DNA of 64,000 bases, taken from positions 66,321,352 to 66,385,351 of the forward strand of contig JAPFBE010000003.1 in NCBI GenBank assembly GCA_034336665.1. The letters are read 5' to 3'. Below, one piece after another: positions 1-14,100 of this stretch. The position numbers were made by a program, and so were the translations under genes. Below the pieces are notes generated by a model, which was not told where the DNA came from, made no database searches, and was given only the letters and a program-made list of their open reading frames with translations. Each line of letters begins with the position of its first letter. Positions within the stretch are counted from its first letter, which is position 1. Source of the DNA: Luscinia megarhynchos (taxonomy: Eukaryota; Chordata; Aves; Passeriformes; Turdidae).

Positions 1-2097
1 TAATGTAGGTTGGCAGTGACAACTTTAGGTCATGCAGCTGAACTGCCTACTCAAAGCAGGATCAGGTTTTGCTTCAGGCAACTTCTAGCTGCATTTTAAA
101 TATTTACAAGGATGAAGATATTTCAGCATCTCTGGGCTGCTTGTTCCCATATTTGATAACCCTTACTGCAATTTTTTTTTTCTTACTACCTAATCAAAGT
201 TTCTTTGTGGTAACATCTGTACACTATTTCTTATTCTATTCCTCCTTATCTCTGAGAGCTCTCACAATGCCTACACTTGGCACAGGGACAACAGCTACAG
301 GAGAATAAATCAACAACTAAGCTGTAATGATTAAATGAAGAAATTAGACAGAAGTGAAAAAGCACACAAAGATACCTTCTAAAAGGTTACTATTTAATCT
401 TAGTTTTGTTTCCTGAAAGAAAGAAATGTTTACATAGCTCTGAATTGCTAATGAATATTTGCCTCGAGATAATTGCTTGGACTGTATGTGATAGTCTGAA
501 GAGCTACTGCAGGCAGCAAAACAGTTTTGAGTTGGGGAATTTTACTTAATTTAGTATGTTGATTTACACAAAGATTTACTTATTTATTCTGGTATTGAGA
601 AATAAAAGCAAACAAACAAACACTTTAAAAAGCACTGTTTGGCTCCCCTCAGACACCTTTCTTCCCTGCTCTGCTCTATCACAAGCCATCTACATTCTCC
701 ATGTAGTCTTACTATTCAAGAGAATATCCAAGTGTAGAGAATTAGCACTTAAGAGCAAAACATAGGATAAAATCCAGATGGACAAATCCAAACATGACAA
801 AAGCATGCATAGTCTTGCATGCAATGCTTATGCTGGCATCAAAACATTCCTGGTAAATCTCAAATCATATTTGATATTTTACAACTGAGAAAAAACTTTC
901 ACAACTCCCTAAAAACAAACAAAAAGTTGAAATTTCACTTTCAACTGAAAAGCAACAAAATATCAAGGAACTAACTCAGAAATTAAATGCAGAAATGTAT
1001 TTAACCTACAGCAAAGAACAGTACATGAAAAGCATTTCAATACAGTCACCAAAATACAATGAAGTATTGTTGTGCTAGCATTTACTGCACTTAGAATTTA
1101 ATACATTACAGCATGTTTTTAATGCACTAAGTCAAAATTAGTAATTTCACCGCAGTCTCTCTCTACTAGCAAGACACTAGCATTTCTAAGCAGATATATT
1201 AGATAATCCAACCACACAGCTACCCACTCTTCCTGGTTCAGATAATTTCAGCAAATGGATAATCATTAAATTTACCTCAGTACAACAATATACAACATAC
1301 TGAAAATAAATATCACACAGACAGACATAGAAATTTGAGCATGGCAACATTTTCTATTCTATATTATTTCTGTAAGAAAAGCATCAGATCAAATTTCTAG
1401 CATTAAAGCCAAGTTTTAACTATATTCCAAACCATATCAAGAATTTAGTTTTATAATTTCCCTACCCCAGACTATGTATGAACATTGATGCAACTAAAAC
1501 AAACTGAAATTCACTTTATGAGAATATCCTAAAGGCTCAATAAATTTTCATTTTCCCTCTGAGCCAATCTGTAAACAAGAAAATAAAATTGTAGTCTGGT
1601 ATCTCCAATCCAATATTCTATAAACTTCTGAGAGGGAAGAGAAACTAGTAACCTGTTGGGACAAGATTATTCCAATTTCTTTAAAGTTACTAATCACACA
1701 TAAGATAACAATTTAAGAGGGTTTAAATAGGTACTTCTTCTTAATTACTTGATTTGGCAGTCAAAAATAATATGCTGGTTTCACCCTGTCTCAAGAGCCA
1801 GAACAGACCTGGCAAGATGTAACTCAAACTCTGGGAGAAAATATTTTATTATTAAATAACAAATAGCAAAACATTTTTAAAATTTCTATAATACCCTTTT
1901 TTCTTCAATTTGACAAACACAATGTATATACACATTTCCTTCACCAAATGTAGTCTAATGGAGTATCAGTTAACTTTCACAATATATTTCAATCTGCTGT
2001 TACAAATAAGCTTGAGATAGCCAAACAAAGAGAATTAAAAACAGCACATTAATTAAAACTGTATATTCACTGGGGAATAAAGATAAGGTGAACTCAC
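1..2097 (-). other. PDS5B intron 14 (partial)
   Basis: AT-rich intron sequence with no exon, repeat family or RNA gene that I recognise. There is a short CAAAC-type run near 608-622. Confidence 0.85.
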
Positions 2098-2179
2098 TTT
2101 GGGTTGTTTTATTAGGTCAACTAAATCCTTTACTTGATGTCGTAGCAGATTTTGACATTTCCACATTTCATTCAATGCT
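2098..2179 (-). CDS. PDS5B: PDS5B exon 14 (residues 490-517), last exon in window
   Basis: 82 nt. After completing Lys490 it encodes [20 protein letters not shown] then DLIKQPK. Acceptor TATTTTTAG, donor AAA|GTGAGT. The next expected exon (TDASVKAIF in human) is not found in 1-2097, so the gene continues left of the window. Confidence 0.95.
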
Positions 2180-5100
2180 CTAAAAATAGAAAAAAATTAA
2201 AAGAATTGTCAAAATTATCTATTCAAGGAGTAACACACCTGTCCAAAATGAGTCTGTACAGTCTTTTCAATTTCAGACTCAGAAATGTACTTATCACCTG
2301 AACTTTCACTGCTGTGTTAGCAAAGGCTAAATATTTCCTAGTAGGATAATACAGAAAATTTACTTCTTAATACTAGACTGAAACAAAGTGAGATTTTGAA
2401 ACAAGTTTAATTTGAGATGCTCAAGTGCACTGCCTTTCAAAGAAGGAGGAAGTAACTAATGTCCATTAAGAACTCATTTGTACAAGCCTGAAATGACTCT
2501 TCTAAAAACATACCAAGAAGTAGGTTAAAGCAGATGTTTCAGATTTTTATCACCAAAACAAATGTTTGTCTTGCAGACAGGAAGCAGCTACTAGATGAAT
2601 AAATTGTGAAAAGTGAACATGATTAGGCTTATAAGAGATGCATGAAAGATACTCAGAAGAATAGAAAATTAGCACACTTTGCAGGAATAGTAAGCCATAT
2701 AAATAGAGGTCACAGCCTCATTTACAAAACAAGTTAAAAAATAATTTCTGTATGAATAACTGAACAAACGATGTCTTTTATACTGCTGCATACAAGAACT
2801 GTAGAATTCAGAAGTTATCTGTTGCCTGAAATAACAAGTAACTTAAAAGAATCCATTCTGCATTTTCATTTAGCCTACATTAAAAATTACTATAACAGTA
2901 ACTTTTTATTTGTAATATACTATTAATAGTTTTAGGTTGTAATAGTTGTCCTATCTTTGGACAGGCAACACAAGAAATTCAGAGGGGTTCAAATATCAGT
3001 TTTCATAGTATGGGGAGGCATTAATTCATACAGAAAGCATGTTCTAGTCTCTTTCACAGGAAAAAAAAACCCTTCTATTTGATTTTCAAGTGACTGAGTG
3101 CTACTACATGAAAAACAAAGTAAAACTATCTAAAATCAATCAAATCCATGTGAACATTACAGCAGTATAATTGTTATGAGTAAAATTCACGTGCATGTAC
3201 CTATTTTAAGCTGGAGAAGGCACATAACTTAATAACAATGAAGGAGGAAAAACAAACAAGTAAGTTCTTCTCATTCTTAAGACACCTTGGCTACTGCAAC
3301 AAGTAGTATATTAATTAACAAGTTGTCAGGTAAGATTTACGGGCTGATCTACCATATCTATGTTATCTCTTTGCAGACATAAAAGGACTGACATGCACTC
3401 AAGCTTATTTCCAGATCTTCGACACTACTTTTTTTACCTGTTGATGTTATGAAATGTACTGCATCTTGTTAGAAAACACCCTGTAAGTTTAGCACTTTTT
3501 CAAAATTTCACTTGAAAAATAGATGCTATTTCTACATTCTGTTTTCTAATAGTTTATAAACTATTTCTGTCCACTGACTTAGGCTACTCGTTACAATTCA
3601 GAACTACTTCACAATAATATCTGTATTAAAAATTATTTTGCAAGGAGTAAAAAGCAGCACCTACTTCACAGCATGTGAATCCAGGGTTGCATACAGGTAA
3701 TACAAACACTTCATTCGTTCATTTGTTTCCAAGTTATGAGGGACCATGTACTGAGCAAAAATGCGTTCAACAAGTAACCTGGAAAGACAGGATTAAAACA
3801 CTTACACTCTGCAGGAAGAACACAATTGGAATTGTTGAAACATCAATTAAAAAATTCTCAGCCCTATCTAGACATCAGCTGTTGCATAAAAAATGGAGAT
3901 ATTCAAAAACCTAAAGGTCAAGTTATTTGACAGAACTCAGCATAAGTTAAACAGAAATTTATCATTATAGAAAACACAATGCTAATGCTGGTAGTAGGAG
4001 ATTTAACAGATGACATTATCAAAATCAGATGTATTAGTCTAGAAGAAATCCAACAATTTGAGAAAGATATTAGTTATCAACTCAATAAGATGCTATAATC
4101 TAATTTCACTACAAGTCAGTATTGGGATAAATTCATGAACTGATCCAAATTAACTGGCCTAAAATAATACTGCTGCTACTACTAATAATAATGCTTATAA
4201 AAAAAGAAATATCATATTGATTATATCACACAATATCATGAAGCCCAGAAGGAGAATTCAGATACTAATTAGAAGGAGCTGACTTCCTTCCACCCTTTTC
4301 TGGCCCCTTCCCCACAGGCTGAGTTTATCCCATGTCTTTTCCTTCTGCAATATAAATGCAGGTATATTCCAAGGGAATTATTAAAAGCTTCTGTGCAAAA
4401 AGAAGCTCCTTATTTGGAAAAAGGAGGAGAAAGAGGTTTGGGCCTGACAGCTACCTAGAAAGGACTGAGGAAAAAAAAAAAGGAAACCAAGCCCACATGC
4501 TACTCCTAAATATAAGTCCAAGACTGAGGTCCAGAACTGAGATGAGTATTAACTGAATGGAGCAAAACAGGTAAAAACAATGATCTACATTTCTGCTGGA
4601 AAAGAAAATAAAATTCCTTATGCTCAGTTGGAGCAGATGATCAAAACCCAAATGCAGCTAGTTTTAAAAGTTTAAGAAAAATGTCAGTGGTTAAGACTGG
4701 ATGTAAGGATCCAGATAGTCCATTTCCATGGAACCATGAAATAACTAGTTGCTCTGAAGATAACTTTTTGAGGTGTTGAATTTTTAAAAATACTTATATG
4801 GGTTTGCAATGCCATTTGTATCTGAACATGCTGTGAAGGTTCATTTGCAAAGCCAACATGATGACCTTGATTAGTCAAGACAGACTTGTTATCCATGTGC
4901 AACCATCTCTTTTTCAACACCAACAACCATATACGTGGCTATAGCTGGTATGACAGAGGCACTGCTTTCACCACAAATCCAGGACAAGGCTCTAATTCAC
5001 AGTTTCTATGCTACAGAAACCCAACTTTCTGCAGAGTGATATGGCTTGCCCATTGTCACTATACATGCTATCTTTAAAACATACAGGAACAACATGCAAA

Positions 5101-8100
5101 TCTAAATCAACATTATTCAAGCAAGTTTACTTACTAAATTTTAACATAAAAATTAACAAGTTAGAAACTTAAACAAAAATCCCCTCTACTGAAGTAGTGG
5201 CAATGTACACCTAAGACTTCTGAAATATTGCAACCTCTCACACCCTTTAGAACCACTTATAAAGTGGAAGAAATCAACACAGGACAACATTTGGCTGCAG
5301 TTATATAAGATTATGCACTGAATCAAAACATACAGGATTATCTGGATTCTCATCAGCACTGGAACACACAGGAAAAACAAATCTTCATAACAAGTTATCA
5401 CCCAACTTTTACTACTAACTTACCGATCATCAATACTGTTTTGATAATATATATGCAGAAGTTTATCTTTGATCCATGATATCTGTTTTGCAGCTTCTTT
5501 TCCTGCTTCTGATTGCAATGAATATTTCTTGTATATTTGTGCAAGCCCCATCATAGCTTCCTTCCTCACTCTCCACTTGACAAAAAGAAATAGCAGCCAG
5601 TTTAGCAGTTCAAAACTCAAAACTGAAAAAACTGCAGAATTTTCTGTTAGCTATTTCCTATTCTACACCAAAATAACACAATTTAATTAGCAAAAAAACT
5701 CGAGTTCTCAGTGCAACAGTTTCTCATTAGGACATATGTTGCATCATATCTATTACACTAAACCTTTCAACACCAGTAACTACCATGTAAGTATGCCTCT
5801 TGAATTTCAAATTATTACAGATTTAAGCCAACACCCTTTCTCACACTCTATACTCAATATCTGCATTTCTGTTATGGCTGCAACAAGAAAAAGCATGTCA
5901 CCAAATTTAAAAAAATTAGGCAATTGTTTTTAAAGTTTGCCATCAGCCAACTTGTTTACTATGCTTTAAATTAAGTAGCAAACCTCATAAATTTTACCAA
6001 ATAATGCAATATATCTAAATTAAAATTCAAGACTATACAAATTTGAAAGCTACTACAGTGATTTGCAGTCTTTCAACGATCTAATTAAAAGCAGGTAATC
6101 AACAATATTTATAGTACATACTGAAACTGGCTTGAAAAATTTCTTAAAAATGCTAGAATGTTTTACAAGGGTTTTCTTTGAATTAAAATTTTTACTAGAC
6201 TAGGCAACTGGAACAACATTGTTGTGTTGCAGCCAATCTAATAATTTTAATCGTATCACCTTAAATAAAATACAGCATAATGAAAAATGTAGCATTCTAG
6301 TCCTGGGAAGAAGGTACCTCACTAAACAGATTACATCAAGATTTTTTACTTTATATTGATTTTCATTTGTAATTTTAAAATCACTGTAACATTTTTTAGA
6401 AGAGCTGATTTTAAAGAAGGCCAATATTACAGCTTAGAAGTATAAAACCCAGCTATTATCAATGCTAATTTTGTCTTACCCGCTTGTCCAGTGTCCTTTC
6501 TCTGACGAAATTTAGCAGGTGATCATTGACAAGCAAAAGATCTTTTTTAGCAGCAGTAACTATGGATACTATAACATCATGCCGTATGGCCTCCTCAGGA
6601 TCATGTGACCTTACTTTCAGATATTCTGGGGGGAAAAATGAGTAAGTGTAAGTATACAACTTCAGCTACTTTCTCCACCAGACAGAAACAGAAAAATTAT
6701 TTTATTCTGTTTGAAGCATCAGCAGTAAGAAATCAATAGTTTTTTCCAAGACTAACTGGAATGTCAGTAAAACTTTGTATTCGCTTAGAATATTAAATAT
6801 GCATATTATTGGCATTATTGAAATAAGAATTAGGTGGCAACAATTTTAAAAAAAAATTCTTATAGTAGTTACACTATATATACATTGGCAACTATCATAA
6901 CTAAGCAGGACTGGATTTGTAGAGTAGAGTAGACAGTGCTCCAGAACTTGGTGCTAACCACACCATACACATTTTCAAGCCTTACATCAGGCTAGAGGCT
7001 ACTTTCTTCCTGCAGACTCCATCCCCTTTGACTACTAGAGTAGTGCACTCCCACTCACAACTTCTGTATTATCCACAAGGAATCTAGCTCACCTGCTTCA
7101 GGAACACTCATCAGTATGAGCCATGTAAGCATCATAAGCAGGGACATATCAAGAGATACTTCAAATTATAATGCTTACTTAGGCAAATCCTAGTTTATCC
7201 ATCTTGAACAATTTTTTTTAGATTATTCTGGTACACTGCTACTTATTCACTAACACCAATAACACTTTAAAACTTCTGCTTTTAGGTGTCAAGTTTGTTT
7301 GCTACCTACTGTCATTTTTAAAAGGTGGCAAACAAAATGGCAAAATTAATTTATCTTTTTAGCTGTATTTTAGGTTATTTTAGAAGCATAAAAGGGTAGG
7401 AACACATACACACAGAAGTTAAGATCACAGTTCACTGCATACATCAGTGCAACGCTAAGAACTTTACAAAACCTTGCAAATTCAAACTTCAGTCTGAATG
7501 AAATAACCAGAGGTTATTGTTGTCTCATCATTGTTCAATGACCAGTGAAAATTTTCAAGTCTCATCTGAAACACTGGCCATTACCACCACTCATAATCAG
7601 CCCAGGTGTCAAAAGAGCACATTTCAAAATAATGCGTTGCAGTTATGAGGGCTATGAAATTTTAAATCCAAATAAGCCTTTTTAAAACACCTTGTTGTTT
7701 AACAGTAACATAAACTAAAACAAATGAAAAATACTGCCATTATATAAAACAATTCTCATCTCCAGTACTGGTGAGCCACAGAAATTTTTCAGCAATTTGA
7801 CTTTGGTAAGTACTGTGGGGAGAGAGAGGAGGGGCAAGCAAAATTACATTTCCCAGAGGACACCATTAGAGGGGGCACAAAGTCTTTCTGCAATGTAACA
7901 ACAAAAAAAAAGACAAATTGAAAATATAATTCTGATAATGAAAAATTAAAATATTTTTTACTATTCCATTAAGGAAAGACCCAAAACCTTTTTGATTTTT
8001 TAACTGGTTTAACAATTCAGAATCTCAAAATATTCTGAGTTGGGAAGGGATCCACAAGGGTCATCAAGACCAACTCTTAAGTGAATGGCCTATATGAGGG

Positions 8101-11100
8101 ATCAAACCTATGACCGTGGTGTTCCATATTCCAACCAACTGAGCTAATCTCTGGATAACCCTGTAACTACAGAGTGACTCCAGCCTGCCTTTATTTGTGT
8201 CCAATTTGACAAATACTCAGCAAGCAGGAAAGCAATCCCATGCACTTTACAGTTCTTGTAACTCCAACACTGCCTCAAAAAAACTACAAGTAGGAGTTTA
8301 ATGATCAGGGAGAAGAAATAGTCTACAAAGCAAACCAACCAATTCTTACTAATTGCACTTTTTTTTTATTAAGACATGGGAAGCAGCAAATATTAAATGC
8401 TCCCATTGATGCCAGTTGCCTTCTTCCTACAGAGCTCCTGAATTACAGGCTGTGTTTGATCTGAAGGAGGTGGAGCTGTGAAGCTGTGGTCAGTTATGAG
8501 GACTGTTATCATGTTTTAGACAGTGGCTGCACGAGAATCAAATAGTTTAGTTTTCAGAAACTTAAGTTTCCCCTATGCACCCTAACTATGATAAATGCCA
8601 GGACCATTAGGTTAGGCAGGCTGTCTTTACCTGATCCCATGGTGCTTAATTTCAGCAGCAATTGGGAATGCAACTACTGTATGAGAAAAGAGAGATCTCT
8701 CCAGCTGAGGCATTCTTTGTGTACAATTCCCTCAGCCTGAGAAGAAACACTGAAGGTGGGGATTTTGACTTAGAACTCCACCATCAATTAGGCCCTGCAC
8801 AACATCTGACAGCATTACCTATGATTACATCTAGGCTTCTAGCCTTTTTGACTCTTCCAAGAGACTTAAAATGGTATTTTAATGTTGTAATAAAACACAT
8901 ACCTGTTAAGTCCTTTGCCAGATCAGGGATGGTTCATAAGGCAGTGACTTGCAAATTTGACACACTCAAGGCGAATAGGTACGTGGATATCATTAAACCT
9001 AGTTAGAAACAAGACAATGCATTACAGCAACAAGAATTCCACTTCCACTAAAGCAATCTGTTAATTTCTACACAATATCAAAAACTTCTGAAAATATTTT
9101 TTATGCTTCCCATGCACAGTTACAAGCATACAGCATCTCCAATTTCACAGTATAAAGTAGACTGTCTTCAGCTTAAAAAAATTCTCATACTCATTTGTTG
9201 ATTCATTTTCAGAACATGAAAAGAATATCTTCTCCTGGTACACATTAAAAATTCCCAGACAGACAAAAAACTATTAGAAAGGTGTATGATACATTTTAAT
9301 TCCTTTTCTGTAATGCTACACATAATTAACCATGAGCCATGTATCAGAAAGTCAAAATTTTATAAGACCGTGACATTCATCCCCTCCTTATACTGCATGA
9401 CAGACAACAAACAAATGTATATTTAGTCTACTACAGATTTCTTCAGAGATGGATCATTTAATAGGATTTCCTTTTGGAAGACTGACCTAGATTTGATGCT
9501 TGAAAACTAGTATTTTCTCACTTTTAATTTTTATATAAGTAGTTTTATAACAAAACTACTGATGCAATTAGTTACAGACAACTCTTTGAAAATTAAATGC
9601 ATTTTCAAGCTATCCTCAAAATCCTTGGTATGAAACAAAAATGCAATTTTAGAACACTGTTGAAATATTTATCTATCAAATAAAAAGATTAAGAAATACC
9701 TGTTTTAGTAAAAGTCAGGTAAGTTTTCAAAATCAAGAGATTTTTATGAGTGCTTCCTTCAATAACACAGCTATTATAACTTTGTGAAAATCTTTAGTAG
9801 TAAATGCATATATGTGATGCATCGCTACTAGAAAACAGTTACTGTGAACAAACTGCACATAATTACATAGTAACACAATAGCACATTTTCCTTTGAGCCC
9901 AATCAGACATGGCATTTTTGGTGACACTTCATGTTTTAAATAGTTACATACTATCAAGCAAAATACTTTGCTTCAATTACATTTCTTCTACTCTTAAAAG
10001 TAGCATTTCTTTGAGGACTCTGCTTCTGATGATTGAATGCCACATTATAAACTATGGCATTTGTAATAACTTTTAGAATTTATCCTCTTTTACTCAAATC
10101 AAAAATATTTTCTTTATAGTAGCCAAACTTGAGTTTCTCCTGATTACAAACTCCAGCTGTATTTTTTTATCTCAAACTGGCAGAATATTCCAAAAAACAA
10201 AAGACTAAGTATGTTTGCAGCATTGTAACTATTACACACTTCTTTTAAGGTACTCCAACCATTAAAAATTTGAAACTCATACACAAAGACTGTACAAAAA
10301 AGCCTCAAAAGCAGTTCTAATATCACCTGATACTAAAAATGTCATTTGATGCTGCTTTAAAATTAATCCATCATTGAATAGTTTCACTTGTGAAGAAATT
10401 AAAACAAAGCATTCATTTTTCTTGACAATGGCAATAAAGCGAGTTGAAAAAAAAAGGAACATTAAATGAGAAGATTTGTAAACGTTCACTCTGCAGAATG
10501 ACAGATGTGGAAGATATGTGTAAAATTGCTTTAGCATTATCTGCCAGATCTGAGATAAAGCACCAGGAGGGAATTCAGGCTTAGCTATGTCACTTTAAAG
10601 AAAAAAACAAACCAACTGCATTTGACTTCGTGAATGCCTTTCCTCCCTAGACAGGGAAATAAACAAGAATATACCTCCCCAGGTAGCACTGCCAAAGTGG
10701 TTTGTTTTGAGATGCCAACTCTGAATCCTTCGCCCCAAACATTTTCGCTAGGAGTTTTACAACCTGCAGACGTTCTTCATTGTCATTGCTCTGGAAAACG
10801 AACAGATTTATTTAAAATGCAAAAGGAAAACTAATCCAAAAAACAGAGTTCTGTTTTGTACAGTTTTTACACCTTACATATTTCTAGAAATATCACAATA
10901 CAGATCAATAGACTTCTCTTATATACAAATGTCTATCTCAAGACAAAAACCCTTCATTATTTTTTTAAGAAGACAAAACAATAAAGACTGTGAAAATGAA
11001 AAACAATGCAGAGACAAAAAATGTTGTGAATTAAGCTTGGTGAAAAATACATGTTTATAATGCTTATTTACAGTTTACTGATTGTTAGGAAATCCGATTT

Positions 11101-14100
11101 GTGCCAGTACAAATTCAGACACAAAACAAAACTTCCTAAAGTCAGTTCTATGCTTGCCTGCACATAAAGATTTACAGTTCTGTAGAAAAGTGCTTAATTG
11201 CTTAATTAAAAATATTAGTTAAAAATAACAGTTTCCAGAATACAAGTTTCCAGAGAACATCAGATTAACTACCCTAGATCAGAGTTCCAAAGGATGTGGT
11301 CCTGTATTTGAGCCTATATTCAAACCCGTTGAGGTACAACAGACAGTCTTCCTTTTATATTTAAAATTAGTCCTAACAATGATAGTGGAAATACACTGGA
11401 GAAGGCCTTGTTTTATCATTGTTTTGCATTACATTCTTTAATACAACACACAGTATATGAACCTTTACACATACTTTGTAAACATATGCTAACATTTGTG
11501 CAATTAGCATGTATTTATTGTTCATCATTTTTTTCCTTTGCTTATTAAAGAAAAGGGAGAAAACTCAATTGGCTCCAACATTTCCTTGAAAAGGGGTAGC
11601 TAAATTAATTTCTATTAATTAGATATTGTTAATCCCTTATTATTCCCAGGTTTTTTCTGGTAAAAGGTAAGAGCTGTGTAAAATACTGCTTTTTGTCAAG
11701 CATGTTTGAATTCTTATTAGTTCAGCATCACCTTTTGAACATGAACAAGAAATAAGAGCACAATATAGCTGTCAGAATTCTTTTATATGACACAGTAGTT
11801 TTAGAGACAAACTATTCCTCCTGACTCAAGACCATAAAAGGGCTGAAATGTTTGCCAGCATGTCTTTAATTCAGAACCCTAAGAACAGTTAAAGCATTTG
11901 TAAAATCCTTAAAGTAACAGAGCAAGAGAAGCGAAGGATGCAGTAATTTCTAACAGTGATATATTACTACGTTACAACAGACTAATTCTTTTGAATACAC
12001 TTTAGTATTAAGCATTCAAAGCATTAATAGCAAATCCATTAACATGGTTTTTTGCATTTGACTAAATTTTTCGCAATTAACATTCACATTAACATTACTA
12101 AAAGCACTCTACAACCACCTCCTCTTAATCTGCAAGAAATGATAGGTTTTTCTTAATGAGTTTCAGCCCATCACACTACAAATTCCTATTCTGTGGGCCA
12201 TGGTTAAGAACTCTTAATTTTATTTTTTTTGGCCTACATTAGTCTAGCCTCCATGACTTACATCCTATCCACTCTTGCATAAACAAACAAAACATTAAAA
12301 TATTAAGCATCTCCGACTTTTTTAGGTAACCAACACAGACTCAGAGCAAGACACTCAAGAAAGTAGAAGGAAGGAGCCAGGCAGAAGAGCTGGGAGCACA
12401 CTAAACATTCAACTCCTTAATTATACAGCCAGAAATATAGAGGGGAAAAAAAGACAACCAAACAAAACAAAACAAACACACAAAACAACAAAATCCTAAA
12501 ATATTCTTAATTAGTTGCAGAAGTTTTTGTTGTATCAGCCACTAATTCAATTATAAGACTACCCACTTGTGTTTCTAGTCCTGCTGTAGAAACAGCAAAT
12601 ACTTGTGATTATGGACCTTAGTACATAATTATTTGGTCCTTTCTAAATTTTGTGCCCTGATGTTGGCTTCCTTGAAACACAGTTGTATACACTCCAAGGG
12701 GTAACAAAAACAAACCTATACTTCTTATTGAATGAATACAATGCCACTACAGTCTCTCTCTTTTATTCTACTTTAATTTCCACTGTTTTTCTGAGGGTGG
12801 AAAAAAAGGGCAAACTCTGAGAAAATCCTAATCTTTCTCCATTCTGAGACACACTACTTGAGGAGTCACACCCTTCACCTCTTAATGTAACAGTGCTCCA
12901 TCATGGTTTGTCAATACAAATGGACACCAAGCACGGTTATTTTCAGTTCCTCATGCATGGTCTGAGCACACAAGCAGGTGCTCTTTGGCCTAGACATTGA
13001 GTCTCTCAATAACATCAGCTGAAGCCAGTCAGATTGTTACCACTACTGAGTCCCAAAGAATAGGCAGCACTTAGGATCTAGAGAGATTTGGGAATAAGAA
13101 GTGGACACAATCTAAAACTTGTGAAAATTTTAATTACCACATCCAGGAAAAAAGATAGCATTAAAATAAAAGTCAAGATCTTATTGATTTTATTCATTAC
13201 ATCACATTGGTTTATTAATGCAAACACTCAACCAGTCCCTCTCTCATTCTCTCTCCAACAGAGAGGAAGGGAAGGAAGGCTAAAGGCCCATAGACCAAGA
13301 GAACAAGAGTTCAACAGGTAAAATAAAAGCTGCATGTGCAAGCAGAACAAAAAGAGGGATTCATTCACTACCTGCCATCAGCAGGGAGATGTCATGGCAG
13401 TTCCTGGAAAACAGGGACTCCACCCACATAGGGCTCACTTGAGAAGACAAACAGCATGAACACAAATTAATCCTTTCCTCCTCCTTTCCCTGACCTTTTA
13501 CTGTGTCCCCTTTCAACCTTCTGCCCTACTCAGGCTACTTGAGGGGAGGAAGAGTGGCACAGGAGAGAAAGCCTTTACCTGTGCCTTCACTGCTGTATGA
13601 AAATGGCAAGGTGCTTGAACACTAGGTGGCCACATCATTTACATCCCAAGTAGTGAGTAGGTTCAACAGTATTACTGAGGCACCTCAACTTTTCCACAAG
13701 TTTCATTCTAAGTTTTAACCCCTCTATAAAAAATTTATTATTTGGTCTCTGAAGAGAAAGCCCTTGGATTTTACCCCCACCCAAAGTGACAGTCTACAGT
13801 CCTAAACCCATGAAGATAAACCAGAAGTCTTCCTGCCAGAAAGAGTGCAAAAGATTTCACAGAGATGGAGAGCAAGAGTTTGGATTCTGTCAAGTAATGA
13901 GTCACAAACGGAAAGATGCTTGTTCACATCCTCAAACTCCCATCAGCCACAGAGACCAGGAACAAGGCAGCCCAATCAACTGGAAGGCAGTGGTGATGGT
14001 TCAGTGAAGCTCACTGGTGGTTAGGGGAAAACCATCATCACTTCATTTTCAAAGCATGCCACAAAACCACGGGATCATAGAGTCATAAAGGTTGGAAAAA

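Noticed and set aside
2239..2311. 73-nt open segment bounded by AG and GT on the minus strand in intron 13
   Set aside because: No polypyrimidine tract before the AG, it would leave an intron of only about 59 nt before exon 14, and it shifts the frame.
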